This document shows, one piece after another, positions 8,359 to 17,886 of a stretch of 64,000 nt of DNA. Each line of letters opens with the position of its first letter. The stretch's first letter is position 1. The notes beneath the pieces are model-generated. The model saw only the letters and a program-made list of their open reading frames with translations. It ran no database searches and was not told the DNA's origin. Source of the DNA: Soonwooa buanensis (GTDB lineage Bacteria; Bacteroidota; Bacteroidia; Flavobacteriales; Weeksellaceae); NCBI RefSeq assembly GCF_900167905.1, contig NZ_FUYZ01000010.1:62001-126000 (forward strand), read 5' to 3'. The position numbers and the translations under genes were made by a program.

Positions 8359-10467
8359 ATGAAGTTGTGCATTGCCGAAAAACCAAGTGTTGCCCGAGAT
8401 ATCGCCAAAGTTTTGGGCGCAGATATGCCTAAACAAGGCTATTACGAAGGTAACGGCTATTGCGTAACTTGGACTTTTGGACATCTTTGTACACTAAAAG
8501 AACCACACGATTATAGTCCGCATTTCAAATCTTGGGATTTGGTTTTTTTACCGATTATTCCTCAGAATTTCGGCATTAAATTAATCCCAAATAACGGTGT
8601 TGAAAAACAATTTAAAACCATTGAAAAATTAGTTGAAGACTGCGATGAAGTCATCAACTGTGGGGATGCTGGGCAAGAAGGAGAGTTGATACAACGTTGG
8701 GTTCTACAAAAAGCAAAATGTAAAAAACCAATGAAACGTCTTTGGATTTCGTCTTTGACGGAAGATGCGATCAAAGAAGGTTTTGAAACGTTGAAACCTG
8801 CCGAAGATTATCAAAATCTTTATTTGGCGGGAAATGCGCGAGCGATTGGCGATTGGCTTTTAGGAATTAACGCGACAAGACTGTTCACAAAAAAATATGG
8901 TGGTAATAAAGCGGTTTTATCAATTGGACGTGTACAGACGCCGACTTTAGCGATGCTGGTGCAACGTCAAAAAGAGATTGATGCCTTTCAAACAGAGGAA
9001 TATTGGGAGCTGAAAACCAAATACAGAGATGTTGTTTTTAATGCTGCAATTGATCGCTTAAAATCTTTGGATAAAGCTGAAAAAGGTTTAGAATATCTTA
9101 AACAACATCTGTTCGAAATTTTATCTTTTGAAATAAAAGAAGGTCGCGAAAAAAATCCTAGATTGTTTGACTTGACGGCTTTGCAGGTCGAAGCCAACAA
9201 AAAATATGGTTTTTCTGCGGAGAATACGCTTAAATATATCCAAAGTCTTTACGAGAAAAAACATACGACCTATCCGAGAGTTGACACGACTTATCTATCC
9301 GATAGTTTGTATCCCAAAATTGCAGGAATCCTTGCATCGATGAAGTTTTATACCGAATGGACAAATGTTTTGCTAAGTCAGCCAATTCCGAAGTCTAAAG
9401 CGGTTTTTGATGATTCTAAAGTGACAGATCACCACGCAATTATCCCGACCGAAATTCCGCCAACGTCAAATCTTAGCAAAGAAGAAAAGCTGATTTATGA
9501 TTTGGTAGCGAAACGTTTTATCGCTGTTTTTTATCCCGAATGTAAAATTTCGAACACTTTGGTTGAAGCGCAAGTTGGGACAATTCCTTTTAAAGCATCA
9601 GGACGACAAATCCTCGAAATGGGTTGGCGCGAAGTCTATGCAAAAGACAAAAAAGACGACTCTGAAAAGAAAGAAAAAGACGAAGAACAATCGATTCCAG
9701 AATTTGTTATTGGCGAAAAAGGGGAGCACGAACCTTTAATTCATCAAGGAAAAACGAGTCCGCCAAAACCTTATACCGAAGCGACTTTGTTGCGCGCGAT
9801 GGAAACTGCGGGCAAGCAAGTGGAAGATGAAGAACTTCGTGAAATGCTCAAAAACAATGGTATTGGACGACCTTCAACGCGTGCCAATATTATTGAAACT
9901 TTATTTAAAAGAAAATATATCGATCGCAAAAAAAAGAATATTTTTGCAACAACAGTCGGCATTGAGTTAATTGACACGATCGAAGATGAACTTCTGAAAA
10001 GTCCCGAATTAACTGGAGAATGGGAGTCCAAACTTCGTAAAATTGAAAAAGGGGAGTACGAGGCCAACCATTTCAAAGATGAGTTGATACAAATGGTGAC
10101 AGATTTGACAAGGAAAGTTATTCATGAGAAGCCAAAAGTTATTGCGCATCAAGAAGTTGAAGTTCCAAAAGAGAAAAAAGAACGAGCGCCGCGAAAACCG
10201 ACAAGCATAATTTGGGAAGATGAAGATTGTCCAAAATGCAAAAAAAGCAAACTAATGAAAGGGAAAACCGCAATTGGTTGCTCGGATTTTAAAGTTTGTG
10301 GCTTCAAAGTTGGATTTGAAGTTTTTGGAAAGAAGCTGACCGAAAAACAGATTTTTGATTTAATTAAAAAAGGAAAAACCTCGAAGCTAAAAGGTTTTAC
10401 AACTCATCCTGAAAATATTGAAGAAGGTGTTTTAAGTTTTGATGAAAATTTTAGTTTAATTTTATAA
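8359..10467 (+). CDS. topB: DNA topoisomerase III (type IA)
   Basis: The 702-residue protein has an N-terminal TOPRIM domain starting MKLCIAEKPSVARDIAKVLG, with the acidic motif DAGQEGELIQRW (103-114) typical of TopB. The type IA core has the predicted active-site tyrosine Tyr305 in TYPRVDTTYL. A charged Lys/Glu linker lies near 430-450. A C-terminal zinc-binding-like module holds CPKC (about 630-650) and two later cysteines. The enzyme passes single DNA strands, resolving recombination and replication intermediates. A small membrane protein gene follows after only 2 bp, so the two are probably cotranscribed. Confidence 0.92.
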   Translation: MKLCIAEKPSVARDIAKVLGADMPKQGYYEGNGYCVTWTFGHLCTLKEPHDYSPHFKSWDLVFLPIIPQNFGIKLIPNNGVEKQFKTIEKLVEDCDEVINCGDAGQEGELIQRWVLQKAKCKKPMKRLWISSLTEDAIKEGFETLKPAEDYQNLYLAGNARAIGDWLLGINATRLFTKKYGGNKAVLSIGRVQTPTLAMLVQRQKEIDAFQTEEYWELKTKYRDVVFNAAIDRLKSLDKAEKGLEYLKQHLFEILSFEIKEGREKNPRLFDLTALQVEANKKYGFSAENTLKYIQSLYEKKHTTYPRVDTTYLSDSLYPKIAGILASMKFYTEWTNVLLSQPIPKSKAVFDDSKVTDHHAIIPTEIPPTSNLSKEEKLIYDLVAKRFIAVFYPECKISNTLVEAQVGTIPFKASGRQILEMGWREVYAKDKKDDSEKKEKDEEQSIPEFVIGEKGEHEPLIHQGKTSPPKPYTEATLLRAMETAGKQVEDEELREMLKNNGIGRPSTRANIIETLFKRKYIDRKKKNIFATTVGIELIDTIEDELLKSPELTGEWESKLRKIEKGEYEANHFKDELIQMVTDLTRKVIHEKPKVIAHQEVEVPKEKKERAPRKPTSIIWEDEDCPKCKKSKLMKGKTAIGCSDFKVCGFKVGFEVFGKKLTEKQIFDLIKKGKTSKLKGFTTHPENIEEGVLSFDENFSLIL

Positions 10468-10469
10468 AC

Positions 10470-10874
10470 ATGAAAAAGAATTTTCTTGCTTTTAGCATCA
10501 TAAGTTACGTCATTAGTTTGGTGACGCCTGTGTTTTCATATATTCCGCCAGATTTTACGAGATCAGAAACATTTGGTTATCAGTATGTGGGTTTGGGTTG
10601 GATGGCATTTGAGTCAGCGCCAGATTTTGTAACATGGTTATGTAATTTTACTTTAATAATTTCTTGGATGCTTTATACTGCGAATTTTGGAAAATATTTA
10701 GCTTATTTTACAATAATTCCGATGTTGGTTTATGGTCTAGATTATATTTTAAAACTAGATTTTTATGCAATGACAGAATATCACAAAGTGCCAGTAGGTT
10801 TTCTATTTTGGTTGATTTCAGGATTGTTAAATGCTTATTATTTTTATCGAAAAAGTACAGTAGCAAAAGCTTAG
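10470..10874 (+). CDS. Small integral membrane protein, unknown function
   Basis: The 134-residue protein is strongly hydrophobic, with about four predicted membrane helices (5-24, 55-75, 80-100, 108-128). I recognise no domain. It starts 2 bp after the topB stop codon, so it is likely translated from the same transcript, but no functional link to topoisomerase is evident. Codon usage and the regular helix spacing support a real gene rather than chance. Confidence 0.6.
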   Translation: MKKNFLAFSIISYVISLVTPVFSYIPPDFTRSETFGYQYVGLGWMAFESAPDFVTWLCNFTLIISWMLYTANFGKYLAYFTIIPMLVYGLDYILKLDFYAMTEYHKVPVGFLFWLISGLLNAYYFYRKSTVAKA

Positions 10875-10888
10875 TTTTAATTTAATCA

Positions 10889-10929
10889 AAAAAAAAAGAA
10901 GCTTATCAAACTAAGTTTAATAAGCTTCC
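10889..10929 (-). terminator. Terminator of the T9SS protein gene at 10978-12375
   Basis: A perfect 9-bp stem (gaagcttat / ataagcttc) with a 13-nt loop is followed, on the minus strand, by ten T. It lies about 50 bp past the stop codon of the minus-strand gene. Confidence 0.85.
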
Positions 10930-10977
10930 TATAGTATCAAAATAAATAGTAATAATTCTACGTGAAGACTTTAAATA

Positions 10978-12375
10978 TTATTGTTTAACAATTTTAAAGT
11001 TTTTAGAAGTTCCATCTTCGAATTTTACATCTACAATGTACATTCCGTTTGCGATTGATGATAGATTTACTCTGTCGTTGTTAGCTTTAATAGTCTTGGT
11101 AACAATAAGTTTAGCATCAGGAGAATAAATTGAAACACTGTTTATTTTCTTTTCAGACTTTAGGTCCAAGAAGTTTTTAACAGGATTTGGATAATATTTA
11201 AAATCAAAAGATTTAGTGTCGTTAGTTGCAAGAGATGCCTTACATTCCCCAAATACAAAAAGTCCTGTTTCGTAACCTGCACCAAACGTAGACCAAGTAG
11301 CACTGGCAACGTCATCGCGACTCACAGCAGGTTTTGAATTAATACCCGAATTATAAGAATAGGTCATCCATCTTATACCTGGATTTGTATTATCCGAATT
11401 GTCGCTAATTGATCTAAGACCAATCCAATATCTTGTACCATTGCTACCACCTGATAAAGTCAAGGGTTGTGGTAATGTAATATCTGCATAATACATTGGC
11501 GTAAAAGCATCTACAAAAATTCCAGAAATTGTCAAGTTGGTTGGTGTAATATTTTTATAGCTTGCAATTAACTGATCTGGAGCATCATTTTTATCTGAAT
11601 ATACAACGACATCAAAGTCAAGAGGTTTTAAAAACTGATGTTCAACAATAACTTCAGCTTTTAATTTATTCATTACAAATTCACGGTCTTTTTCTACGAA
11701 AATATCATTTGCAGCTTCAGACGTACCACGTTTGATAGATGGAGAGTCAAAAGGGCTGTTAGGCGTAACACCTGTAAAAGCGTGAGTTGTACAGTCATAA
11801 TTAATAATGTCTGATGAACAAAGAAGCTCAAAAGCCATTTCTGTCGGGGTACTACGTTTTGTCCATTCACCGTTTTCTAGGAAGGCAGCTTCACCACCAA
11901 CAACGGTTTCTGTTACAGCCCAAGTATCTCTTTTTGTAGAAATCCAATAAGTTTTGCCACCTGCAAGTTCTAGAGGCGTATCAAACATCACAGTAATTTC
12001 TGAGACGTAAGCAGAACCGCCACCTAATCTACTCATAACAACATTCCTAGTTAATGTCCCAGAAAATTCTTTGATAACTTGTCCAGGAAGCCCGTTGTTG
12101 TCCTCATACAAAACATAATCTAATGCACCTGCGCCATCTTCTAGGTATAGGTAAGTCGTCTTTAGACCATAGTACTTGTAATTTTGTCCAGCAGGAACTT
12201 CTACATCAACAGCAGCTTTTTCCATTGCGGCACCGCGCCAACCAGCAAATGGAGATTTTTGTTCGCACTCGTTTGGTGCTACTTTGTTAGAATTAGTTTG
12301 TGCAAGAATTGCATTACTACTAGAGCCAATAACAACTGTAGATAGTAAAACAGTTAGAAAATTGAAATTTTTCAT
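10978..12375 (-). CDS. T9SS type A sorting domain protein
   Basis: The 465-residue protein has a signal peptide (about 1-25) and two similar beta-rich modules (about 45-190 and 215-375). Each contains a segment about a device-like display (YVLYEDNNGLPGQVIKEFSG; VVYSDKNDAPDQLIASYKNI) and a later YWI pattern, so they look like an internal duplication. A C-terminal Por sorting domain begins at YYPNPVKNFLDLKS (about 390-465). It is probably a surface or secreted T9SS cargo protein; the function is unknown. A plausible promoter on the minus strand combines TTTG (12411-12414) and TATCTTTA (12388-12395). Confidence 0.78.
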   Translation of the reverse strand: MKNFNFLTVLLSTVVIGSSSNAILAQTNSNKVAPNECEQKSPFAGWRGAAMEKAAVDVEVPAGQNYKYYGLKTTYLYLEDGAGALDYVLYEDNNGLPGQVIKEFSGTLTRNVVMSRLGGGSAYVSEITVMFDTPLELAGGKTYWISTKRDTWAVTETVVGGEAAFLENGEWTKRSTPTEMAFELLCSSDIINYDCTTHAFTGVTPNSPFDSPSIKRGTSEAANDIFVEKDREFVMNKLKAEVIVEHQFLKPLDFDVVVYSDKNDAPDQLIASYKNITPTNLTISGIFVDAFTPMYYADITLPQPLTLSGGSNGTRYWIGLRSISDNSDNTNPGIRWMTYSYNSGINSKPAVSRDDVASATWSTFGAGYETGLFVFGECKASLATNDTKSFDFKYYPNPVKNFLDLKSEKKINSVSIYSPDAKLIVTKTIKANNDRVNLSSIANGMYIVDVKFEDGTSKNFKIVKQ

Positions 12376-12718
12376 TTTTTTTGTGGCTAAAGATAGGAAT
12401 GAATACTAACCAAAGTTTATGTAATGAATGAATGTAAACAGATTGTATACACCTAGATAAATGTAAAACGCTATAAATCAGTTTTTTTAATTAAATTTAT
12501 TATCTGGATATAAAGAATATTATTAATGTAAAATGTATTGTTTTTCATTAATTCTGCTAATTTTTATAAAAAAACAACAACAGTTTTTAGTCTTTATAAA
12601 AAAAATAACCCATAAAATTTTTTATGGGTTTTATAATATTCGGAAAATAATTTAAGTTCCTTTTGACAATTGCTTCTCAAAAACTATTTATGCTTGTTCT
12701 GTTTTTTATTTAAAAGAA
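12376..12718. other. AT-rich gap between two minus-strand genes
   Basis: This 343-bp stretch holds the probable minus-strand promoter of the T9SS gene (TTTG at 12411-12414, TATCTTTA at 12388-12395) and the symmetrical hairpin at 12607-12630 that closes the cob genes. The rest is AT-rich, with a repeated tttataaaaaaa motif near 12565 and 12594. I see no gene in it. Confidence 0.6.
12607..12630 (-). terminator. Hairpin terminator downstream of the cob genes
   Basis: A 24-bp nearly perfect palindrome (aacccataaaa ... ttttatgggtt), flanked by A-runs on the left that read as T-runs on the minus strand. It lies about 90 bp past the cobC stop and could work in both directions. Confidence 0.65.
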
Positions 12719-13273
12719 TTAAATAAACCATTGGTCCATTTGCGAATCGTCTTTAAGGTCAAATTTGTAAACCTTTCCAAAGCCAACTTGGATTTTAAAA
12801 ATGTTCTCCAACGGAATTTGTAACATGTAAGCTATCATGCATCGGATAACGCCAGCATGCGCAACAATCACAATATCTTGATCATCATACATTCTTAAAG
12901 TATCAAAAAATTGACTGGTACGTTCAAACAATTTTAGTAGATTTTCTCCCTTTGGAGGTTTTTCGGTAACAAAATTTTCACCCCAAATTTTTAGTTCATG
13001 TTCTGGGATATCTTGCCAAAGCATGCCTTCCCAATCTCCAAAATTGAGTTCTAGGAGTGCTTTTTCAGTTTTAAAATTAGGATTTAAAAATTTAGCTAAT
13101 TCTGTACAACGTTGACTAGGACTGCTGTATACAACATCGTAAGACTTCGGTAAAAGTCGTTTTAATTTCGCAAACTCTTTCTCTGCATTTTTCTTCAAAG
13201 GCACATCTTTTTGCCCATAACAAGTCCCTTTCGGAACATCCACTTCTGTGTGACGAATTAAATATATCGACAT
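12719..13273 (-). CDS. cobC: Alpha-ribazole phosphatase-like histidine phosphatase
   Basis: The 184-residue protein has the phosphoglycerate-mutase fold signature. LIRHTEV carries the phospho-acceptor His8, and the second active-site His is in VIVAHAGVIRC (about 137). Its position after cobT and cobS, with its start overlapping the cobS end by 16 bp, identifies it as the CobC that removes the phosphate from alpha-ribazole phosphate or adenosylcobalamin phosphate. Without this context it could be any small-molecule phosphatase. It is the last gene of the cob unit. Confidence 0.83.
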   Translation of the reverse strand: MSIYLIRHTEVDVPKGTCYGQKDVPLKKNAEKEFAKLKRLLPKSYDVVYSSPSQRCTELAKFLNPNFKTEKALLELNFGDWEGMLWQDIPEHELKIWGENFVTEKPPKGENLLKLFERTSQFFDTLRMYDDQDIVIVAHAGVIRCMIAYMLQIPLENIFKIQVGFGKVYKFDLKDDSQMDQWFI

Positions 13274-14043
13274 ACTGCAACAATCGTTAATAAAATAAAT
13301 ACTTCCGCAAACTGCTCAACAGCACCCAAACAATCGCCTGTAAAGCCATCTATCCATTTGTTAAAATAGTATTTGGCATACATAACCAACATCATTAAAA
13401 CGGGAATAATTGCGAAAAAATATAAAGAGAAAGATACTAAAAATAACAACGTTAAACAACCAAAAAAATAAGCACCAAAAACTTCCTTCCAAGTATAAGA
13501 AACTGCCAAAGGTTTACTTTTGCTGCTCGCATCTTCGCGAGAATAGGGTATAAGGAAACTTAATGTAATACCTGCAGTTCTTGCCAAGGCATGATAACAA
13601 ATAAATCCAACAAAAATTAAAAACCAATCTGTATTTGCAAATTCAACAAACTTAAGAAGTGCATAAAACTTAAGAGCAAACATTAGTAAAAGTGCCACTG
13701 TACCGTAAGTTCCGAGGCGACTGTCTTTCATAATGTCAAGGATTTTGGTCTTCGTCCAGCCACCGCCAAATCCGTCAAAAACATCAGCAAATCCATCTTC
13801 GTGAAAAGCGCCTGTGGTCAAAACACCAACAACGAAAGAGAAAATAACGGCTATTTCTATTGGGAAAAATAAACTCGAAATCCAAAAAGCTAAAAATGAA
13901 ATACTTCCCACCAAAATCCCTATCAACGAAAAAAATCGTGTGCATTGATTAAGTAGTTTTTCATCGTAGTTTTTGAAACTCGGAATCGGAATCCTAGTGA
14001 AAAACATTAAAGCCGTTAAAAATATATGGAATTCTCTTTTCAT
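13258..14043 (-). CDS. cobS: Adenosylcobinamide-GDP ribazoletransferase
   Basis: The 261-residue integral membrane protein has about seven helices and the CobS signature: MFFTRIPIP near the start, and the metal-binding GAFHEDGFADVFDGFGGG around 87-104. It also has GDCLGAVEQFAE near the C-terminus. It joins adenosylcobinamide-GDP and alpha-ribazole to form cobalamin at the inner membrane. The gene lies 84 bp after cobT and overlaps cobC by 16 bp, so translation of cobC is probably coupled to it. Confidence 0.92.
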   Translation of the reverse strand: MKREFHIFLTALMFFTRIPIPSFKNYDEKLLNQCTRFFSLIGILVGSISFLAFWISSLFFPIEIAVIFSFVVGVLTTGAFHEDGFADVFDGFGGGWTKTKILDIMKDSRLGTYGTVALLLMFALKFYALLKFVEFANTDWFLIFVGFICYHALARTAGITLSFLIPYSREDASSKSKPLAVSYTWKEVFGAYFFGCLTLLFLVSFSLYFFAIIPVLMMLVMYAKYYFNKWIDGFTGDCLGAVEQFAEVFILLTIVAVCRYI

Positions 14044-14127
14044 TGATTAAAATAACGATTTACGAATTTTGAATTTCGATTTATAAATTTATCATAAAAG
14101 ATAAGGACACAATCGTAAATCAAAAAT

Positions 14128-15132
14128 CTATTTATTGCTGACACCAGCGCTTTCAAAACTCGCCATGTCATTTAAAAAATTAACAGCAGCCTCGATCAAA
14201 GGATAGGCGAGAGCACAGCCTGTCCCTTCACCCAAACGTAAATCCAAATCTAGCAAAGCTTTTTCTTCAAAATAATCGAGTAATAATCGATGCCCAACTT
14301 CCTGACTTTGATGACAAAAAATAGCATTGTTTTTTATTTCAGGATTGATTTTGTAAGCGACTAAAAAAGCGGCACTTGCAATAAAGCCATCTACCATTAA
14401 AAGCATATTCTTTTCAAATGCAGCCAACATTGCGCCTGTAATTTGGGCAACTTCATAACCTCCAAATGTTTGCAAAACTTCTTTGGGATCAGAAATATTC
14501 CCGTGAAAATCTCTAGCTTTCGTAAGGATTTCCAGTTTTTTAGTAACGCCTTCATTATCCAAACCAGTTCCTCTACCAACACAGTTCTCCAACGAAATAT
14601 CTGTCAAAGCGTTAACAATCATCGAAGCGGAAGAAGTGTTACCAATACCCATTTCGCCAAAACCGATAATATTGGTACCTTGTTTTGCAATGTCGTTGAC
14701 TAAGTTTTTCGAATATTCAAAACATTGTTCTAAATCTTCGATTGACATTGCTTTATCAGACGAAAAACTCTTTGTGCCTTTTGCAATTTTATGATGAATA
14801 AGATTTTTATTTCCGTCAAAATCTCCATTAACGCCAGCATCAACAATCGATAAATTGATATTATTTTGTTTACAAAAAATATTAATTGCCGCGCCATTAT
14901 TTAAAAAATTTAAAATCATTTGATAAGTCACTTCTGGCGGGTATGCGCTGACACCTTCTTGTGCAATGCCGTGATCTCCAGCGAAGACAATTAAATGGGG
15001 ATTTTTAAGTTTTGGTGTTAAAGTATTTTGTGCTAAACCAATTTTTAAAGTTAAATTTTCCAATTGTCCCAAAGCACCTAAAGGCTTGGTTTTAAAATCT
15101 ATTTTATGTTGAAGATCTTCTTTTAAAGACAT
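14128..15132 (-). CDS. cobT: Nicotinate-nucleotide--dimethylbenzimidazole phosphoribosyltransferase
   Basis: The 334-residue protein matches CobT across its length. It has the early VFAGDHGIAQEGVSAYPPEVT (about 51-71), the GFGEMGIGNTSSAS loop (about 157-170), and the C-terminal LGEGTGCALA with Glu302, which corresponds to the catalytic Glu of characterised CobT. It makes alpha-ribazole phosphate from the lower-ligand base and nicotinate mononucleotide. The cobT-cobS-cobC order fits lower-ligand assembly. No CobU/CobP-type cobinamide kinase is adjacent, and I see no cobalamin riboswitch in the 58 bp before it. Confidence 0.93.
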   Translation of the reverse strand: MSLKEDLQHKIDFKTKPLGALGQLENLTLKIGLAQNTLTPKLKNPHLIVFAGDHGIAQEGVSAYPPEVTYQMILNFLNNGAAINIFCKQNNINLSIVDAGVNGDFDGNKNLIHHKIAKGTKSFSSDKAMSIEDLEQCFEYSKNLVNDIAKQGTNIIGFGEMGIGNTSSASMIVNALTDISLENCVGRGTGLDNEGVTKKLEILTKARDFHGNISDPKEVLQTFGGYEVAQITGAMLAAFEKNMLLMVDGFIASAAFLVAYKINPEIKNNAIFCHQSQEVGHRLLLDYFEEKALLDLDLRLGEGTGCALAYPLIEAAVNFLNDMASFESAGVSNK

Positions 15133-15190
15133 TTTTTACGAATTGAATTATGAATTAGGAATTAATTTTACTAAAATCTAAAAACTAAAA

Positions 15191-15637
15191 TTATTTTATC
15201 CCAATAAAAATTTCGATTTCGGCATTGTTTGGATCTTGAGCTTTTTCGCCATAGACTTCATAATCGTGAAGATAAGTTCTGTTAAGTTCTTTATCTTTTG
15301 CCCAAATTTCACCCCAAGTTTCACCAACTGCTTTATGGATTTCACCTTTTGCAACAAACTTTTCAGATTTTCGAGCAGCAAATTCTCTTCCGATCAATCC
15401 ATCGGGGATGTTGTCTAAGTTCTCAACTTCACAACCAATAATTGTCGTGTATTTTCCTTTGTAATCGCTTTCATAATCGGTGTAGACTGCGTAGATATTA
15501 TCAGAAATTTTGTTCGGAATTTTAGACGCAATATTTTCGCCGAAGAATTGTCCCCATAATTTTCCTAAGTCCTCGATAGCAACGCCATTTTCGTTAGAAG
15601 TTCGAGTTTCAATACCGATAATTTTTAAAGCTTTCAT
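15191..15637 (-). CDS. GyrI-like / AraC effector-binding domain protein
   Basis: The 148-residue single-domain protein resembles the GyrI-like small-molecule binding (SRPBCC-related AraC_E_bind) domain. It has an early IIGIETRTSN strand, the WGQFF helix, YAVYTDYESDYKGKYTTIIGCEV in the middle and WGEIWAKD near the C-terminus. There is no DNA-binding domain. Standalone members can sequester or bind amphipathic ligands. It lies 58 bp upstream of cobT on the same strand and may be cotranscribed with it, but no link to cobalamin is evident. Confidence 0.72.
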   Translation of the reverse strand: MKALKIIGIETRTSNENGVAIEDLGKLWGQFFGENIASKIPNKISDNIYAVYTDYESDYKGKYTTIIGCEVENLDNIPDGLIGREFAARKSEKFVAKGEIHKAVGETWGEIWAKDKELNRTYLHDYEVYGEKAQDPNNAEIEIFIGIK

Positions 15638-16423
15638 AACAATGTAATTTTTACAAATTTAAGCTTTATCAATCGCGTTTACCAAGCTTTTCATCATGGA
15701 ATTTTTATATTTAATAAAAATAAAATAAGCTTGAATAATATATTAACATTCAAGGTTAAAATTTGCGACATTACTATTTAACATAATATTTACTCACGAA
15801 ATTTAAAGAGATTTTAACAATAATTAATCATTGAATTTGGAACCAAATTTATTGTTTAGAATCATTTATAAAGTATAATATTAATTTAATACAACAGATT
15901 AACCAGGTAACATTTAATTTAAAATAATGATTTAATAGTTTAGCATAAAATTTTGATTTTTAGAATCTAAAATAGCAATCTTGTAAAATCTGATTTATTT
16001 AATATTGAAGACTATAAATTTCAATGAACATATAATAAATTTATTTTTAGAGGATTGTCACAATGTAAAGATTTAGTTTTTAAGCCTAGTTTAATAATTT
16101 TCTCAGATCTCATAGATTTTCTTGTAATTAACATTAGTAAAGTAGTTACGCCAAAACAAATGCTCCTCCTCCGCACAACTTTAAAAAATATCCTATAATT
16201 TATATTATGTTAAATTGTATTTATTTCGGAACACATTATATGATTGTAAATGCCGTATTTTAATTCTTATTATCATCTTTAACATTTAATTATGTAGTTA
16301 TTGATTAGCCGATACATCAGCAAATTGTACTTATTTAATCTAAAATTAATAAATAATTTTTCGGATTGCTAAGAAAAGCCTATTTTCGGGAAACAAATAT
16401 TTAATTAACCAAAACTACAAAAT
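15638..16423. other. 786-bp AT-rich gene-free region
   Basis: The region separates the divergent GyrI-like gene and glutaryl-CoA dehydrogenase gene. It is about 75% A+T by eye. Stops in all frames leave no credible coding sequence, and I see no tRNA-like fold, strong hairpin or repeat array. It must hold two divergent promoters. The length is unusual for this otherwise compact window. Confidence 0.6.
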
Positions 16424-17602
16424 ATGTCATATTATCCACTTTCAAGCATTCCTGATTATTACATGATGGATGAGCTTTTAAGCGACGAACACAAACTTAT
16501 TAGACAATCTGTTAGAGATTGGGTTGAAAGTTTTGTCATGCCACAAATTGACAAAGCTGCTCAAGAACATCGCGATATTCCTAACTTGATGAAAGAATTA
16601 GGAAGCATCGGCGCTCTAGGTCCGTATATTCCTGAAGAATATGGTGGCGCTGGATTGGATCAAATATCTTATGGACTTATCATGCAAGAACTTGAGCGTG
16701 GCGATTCTGCAGTACGTTCTGCGGCGTCTGTGCAATCTTCATTGGTTATGTTCCCAATTAATGAATTCGGTTCTGAAGAACAAAAAAGAAAATATCTTCC
16801 AAAGTTAGCTGCTGGTGACATGATCGGTAGTTTTGGATTGACAGAGCCTAACCACGGTTCTGATCCAGGTTCTATGGAAACAACGATTAAAGATATGGGC
16901 GACCATTTCTTGTTAAACGGTGCTAAAATGTGGATTACCAATGCGCCACTTTGTGACATCGCTGTTGTTTGGGCAAAAAATGAAGCTGGTAAAGTACGTG
17001 GTGTTATTGTAGAACGTGGTATGGAAGGTTTTACAACACCAGAAACTACTGATAAATGGTCTCTACGTGCATCTAAAACTGGTGAGTTGGTGTTTGATAA
17101 TGTTAAGATTCCGAAAGATAATCTTCTTCCAGGTGTTGAAGGTCTTAAAGGTCCTTTATCTTGCCTTAACTCAGCGCGTTATGGTATCTCTTGGGGTGTT
17201 ATTGGTGCTGCAATCGACTGTTATTGTACAGCAGTCCAATATGCTAAAGAGCGTAAACAATTCGGAAAACCAATTGCATCTTTCCAATTGCAACAAAAGA
17301 AATTAGCTGAATATTTAACTGAAATCACAAAAGCGCAATTGCTTTGTTTACAGTTAGGAAAGCTTAAAAATGATCATAAGGCCTCTCCTGCTCAAATATC
17401 GATGGCTAAGCGTAACAACGTAAGAATGGCAATCGATATCGCTAGAGAATCTCGTCAAATCCTTGGCGGAATGGGCATTATGGGAGAATTCCCGATGATG
17501 CGTCACGCTGCAAACCTAGAGTCTGTTATCACTTATGAAGGTACACACGACATCCATTTACTAATCACTGGATTGGATATTACAGGGATCAATGCTTTTT
17601 AA
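16424..17602 (+). CDS. gcdH: Glutaryl-CoA dehydrogenase (acyl-CoA dehydrogenase family)
   Basis: The 392-residue flavoenzyme has the acyl-CoA dehydrogenase layout: an N-terminal helical domain, FGLTEPNHGSDPGS, and WITNAP for the flavin-binding middle. The C-terminal catalytic base Glu372 lies in ITYEGTHDIHLLITG. The ending ITGINAF, together with VRSAASVQSSLVM near residue 97, is specific to glutaryl-CoA dehydrogenases, which oxidise and decarboxylate glutaryl-CoA to crotonyl-CoA in lysine/tryptophan breakdown. It is monocistronic, ending in the terminator at 17641-17677. Confidence 0.87.
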   Translation: MSYYPLSSIPDYYMMDELLSDEHKLIRQSVRDWVESFVMPQIDKAAQEHRDIPNLMKELGSIGALGPYIPEEYGGAGLDQISYGLIMQELERGDSAVRSAASVQSSLVMFPINEFGSEEQKRKYLPKLAAGDMIGSFGLTEPNHGSDPGSMETTIKDMGDHFLLNGAKMWITNAPLCDIAVVWAKNEAGKVRGVIVERGMEGFTTPETTDKWSLRASKTGELVFDNVKIPKDNLLPGVEGLKGPLSCLNSARYGISWGVIGAAIDCYCTAVQYAKERKQFGKPIASFQLQQKKLAEYLTEITKAQLLCLQLGKLKNDHKASPAQISMAKRNNVRMAIDIARESRQILGGMGIMGEFPMMRHAANLESVITYEGTHDIHLLITGLDITGINAF

Positions 17603-17640
17603 ATAGTTTTTTTAGGTTAAATCCTATCAATTTTAAAATT

Positions 17641-17677
17641 AAAACCAGTATAATAATAAAAATTATACTGGTTTTTT
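17641..17677 (+). terminator. Terminator after gcdH
   Basis: A perfect 14-bp stem (aaaaccagtataat / attatactggtttt) with a 7-nt loop and a trailing T-run, about 40 bp after the gcdH stop. Confidence 0.9.
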
Positions 17678-17886
17678 GTTACTTGTAAATAATGATTTTT
17701 TAATTATTTTTTGTTTTAAAATCATCGTTTTTTTTAAGAATTTTTGAAACTAATAATTAAAAATTATTAACTTTTTTTAACAAATAAATACTAAATACAT
17801 CTTTTTATTAGGATATTATTTACTTATTATTAAAATATATAAAACATAGCGAATTTGATAAAAATATAAAGTATCTATTTTTCATG

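Noticed and set aside
10978-12375. T9SS protein considered as an adhesin or toxin
   Set aside because: Two beta modules and a sorting domain are visible, but no adhesin, protease or toxin motif is recognisable.
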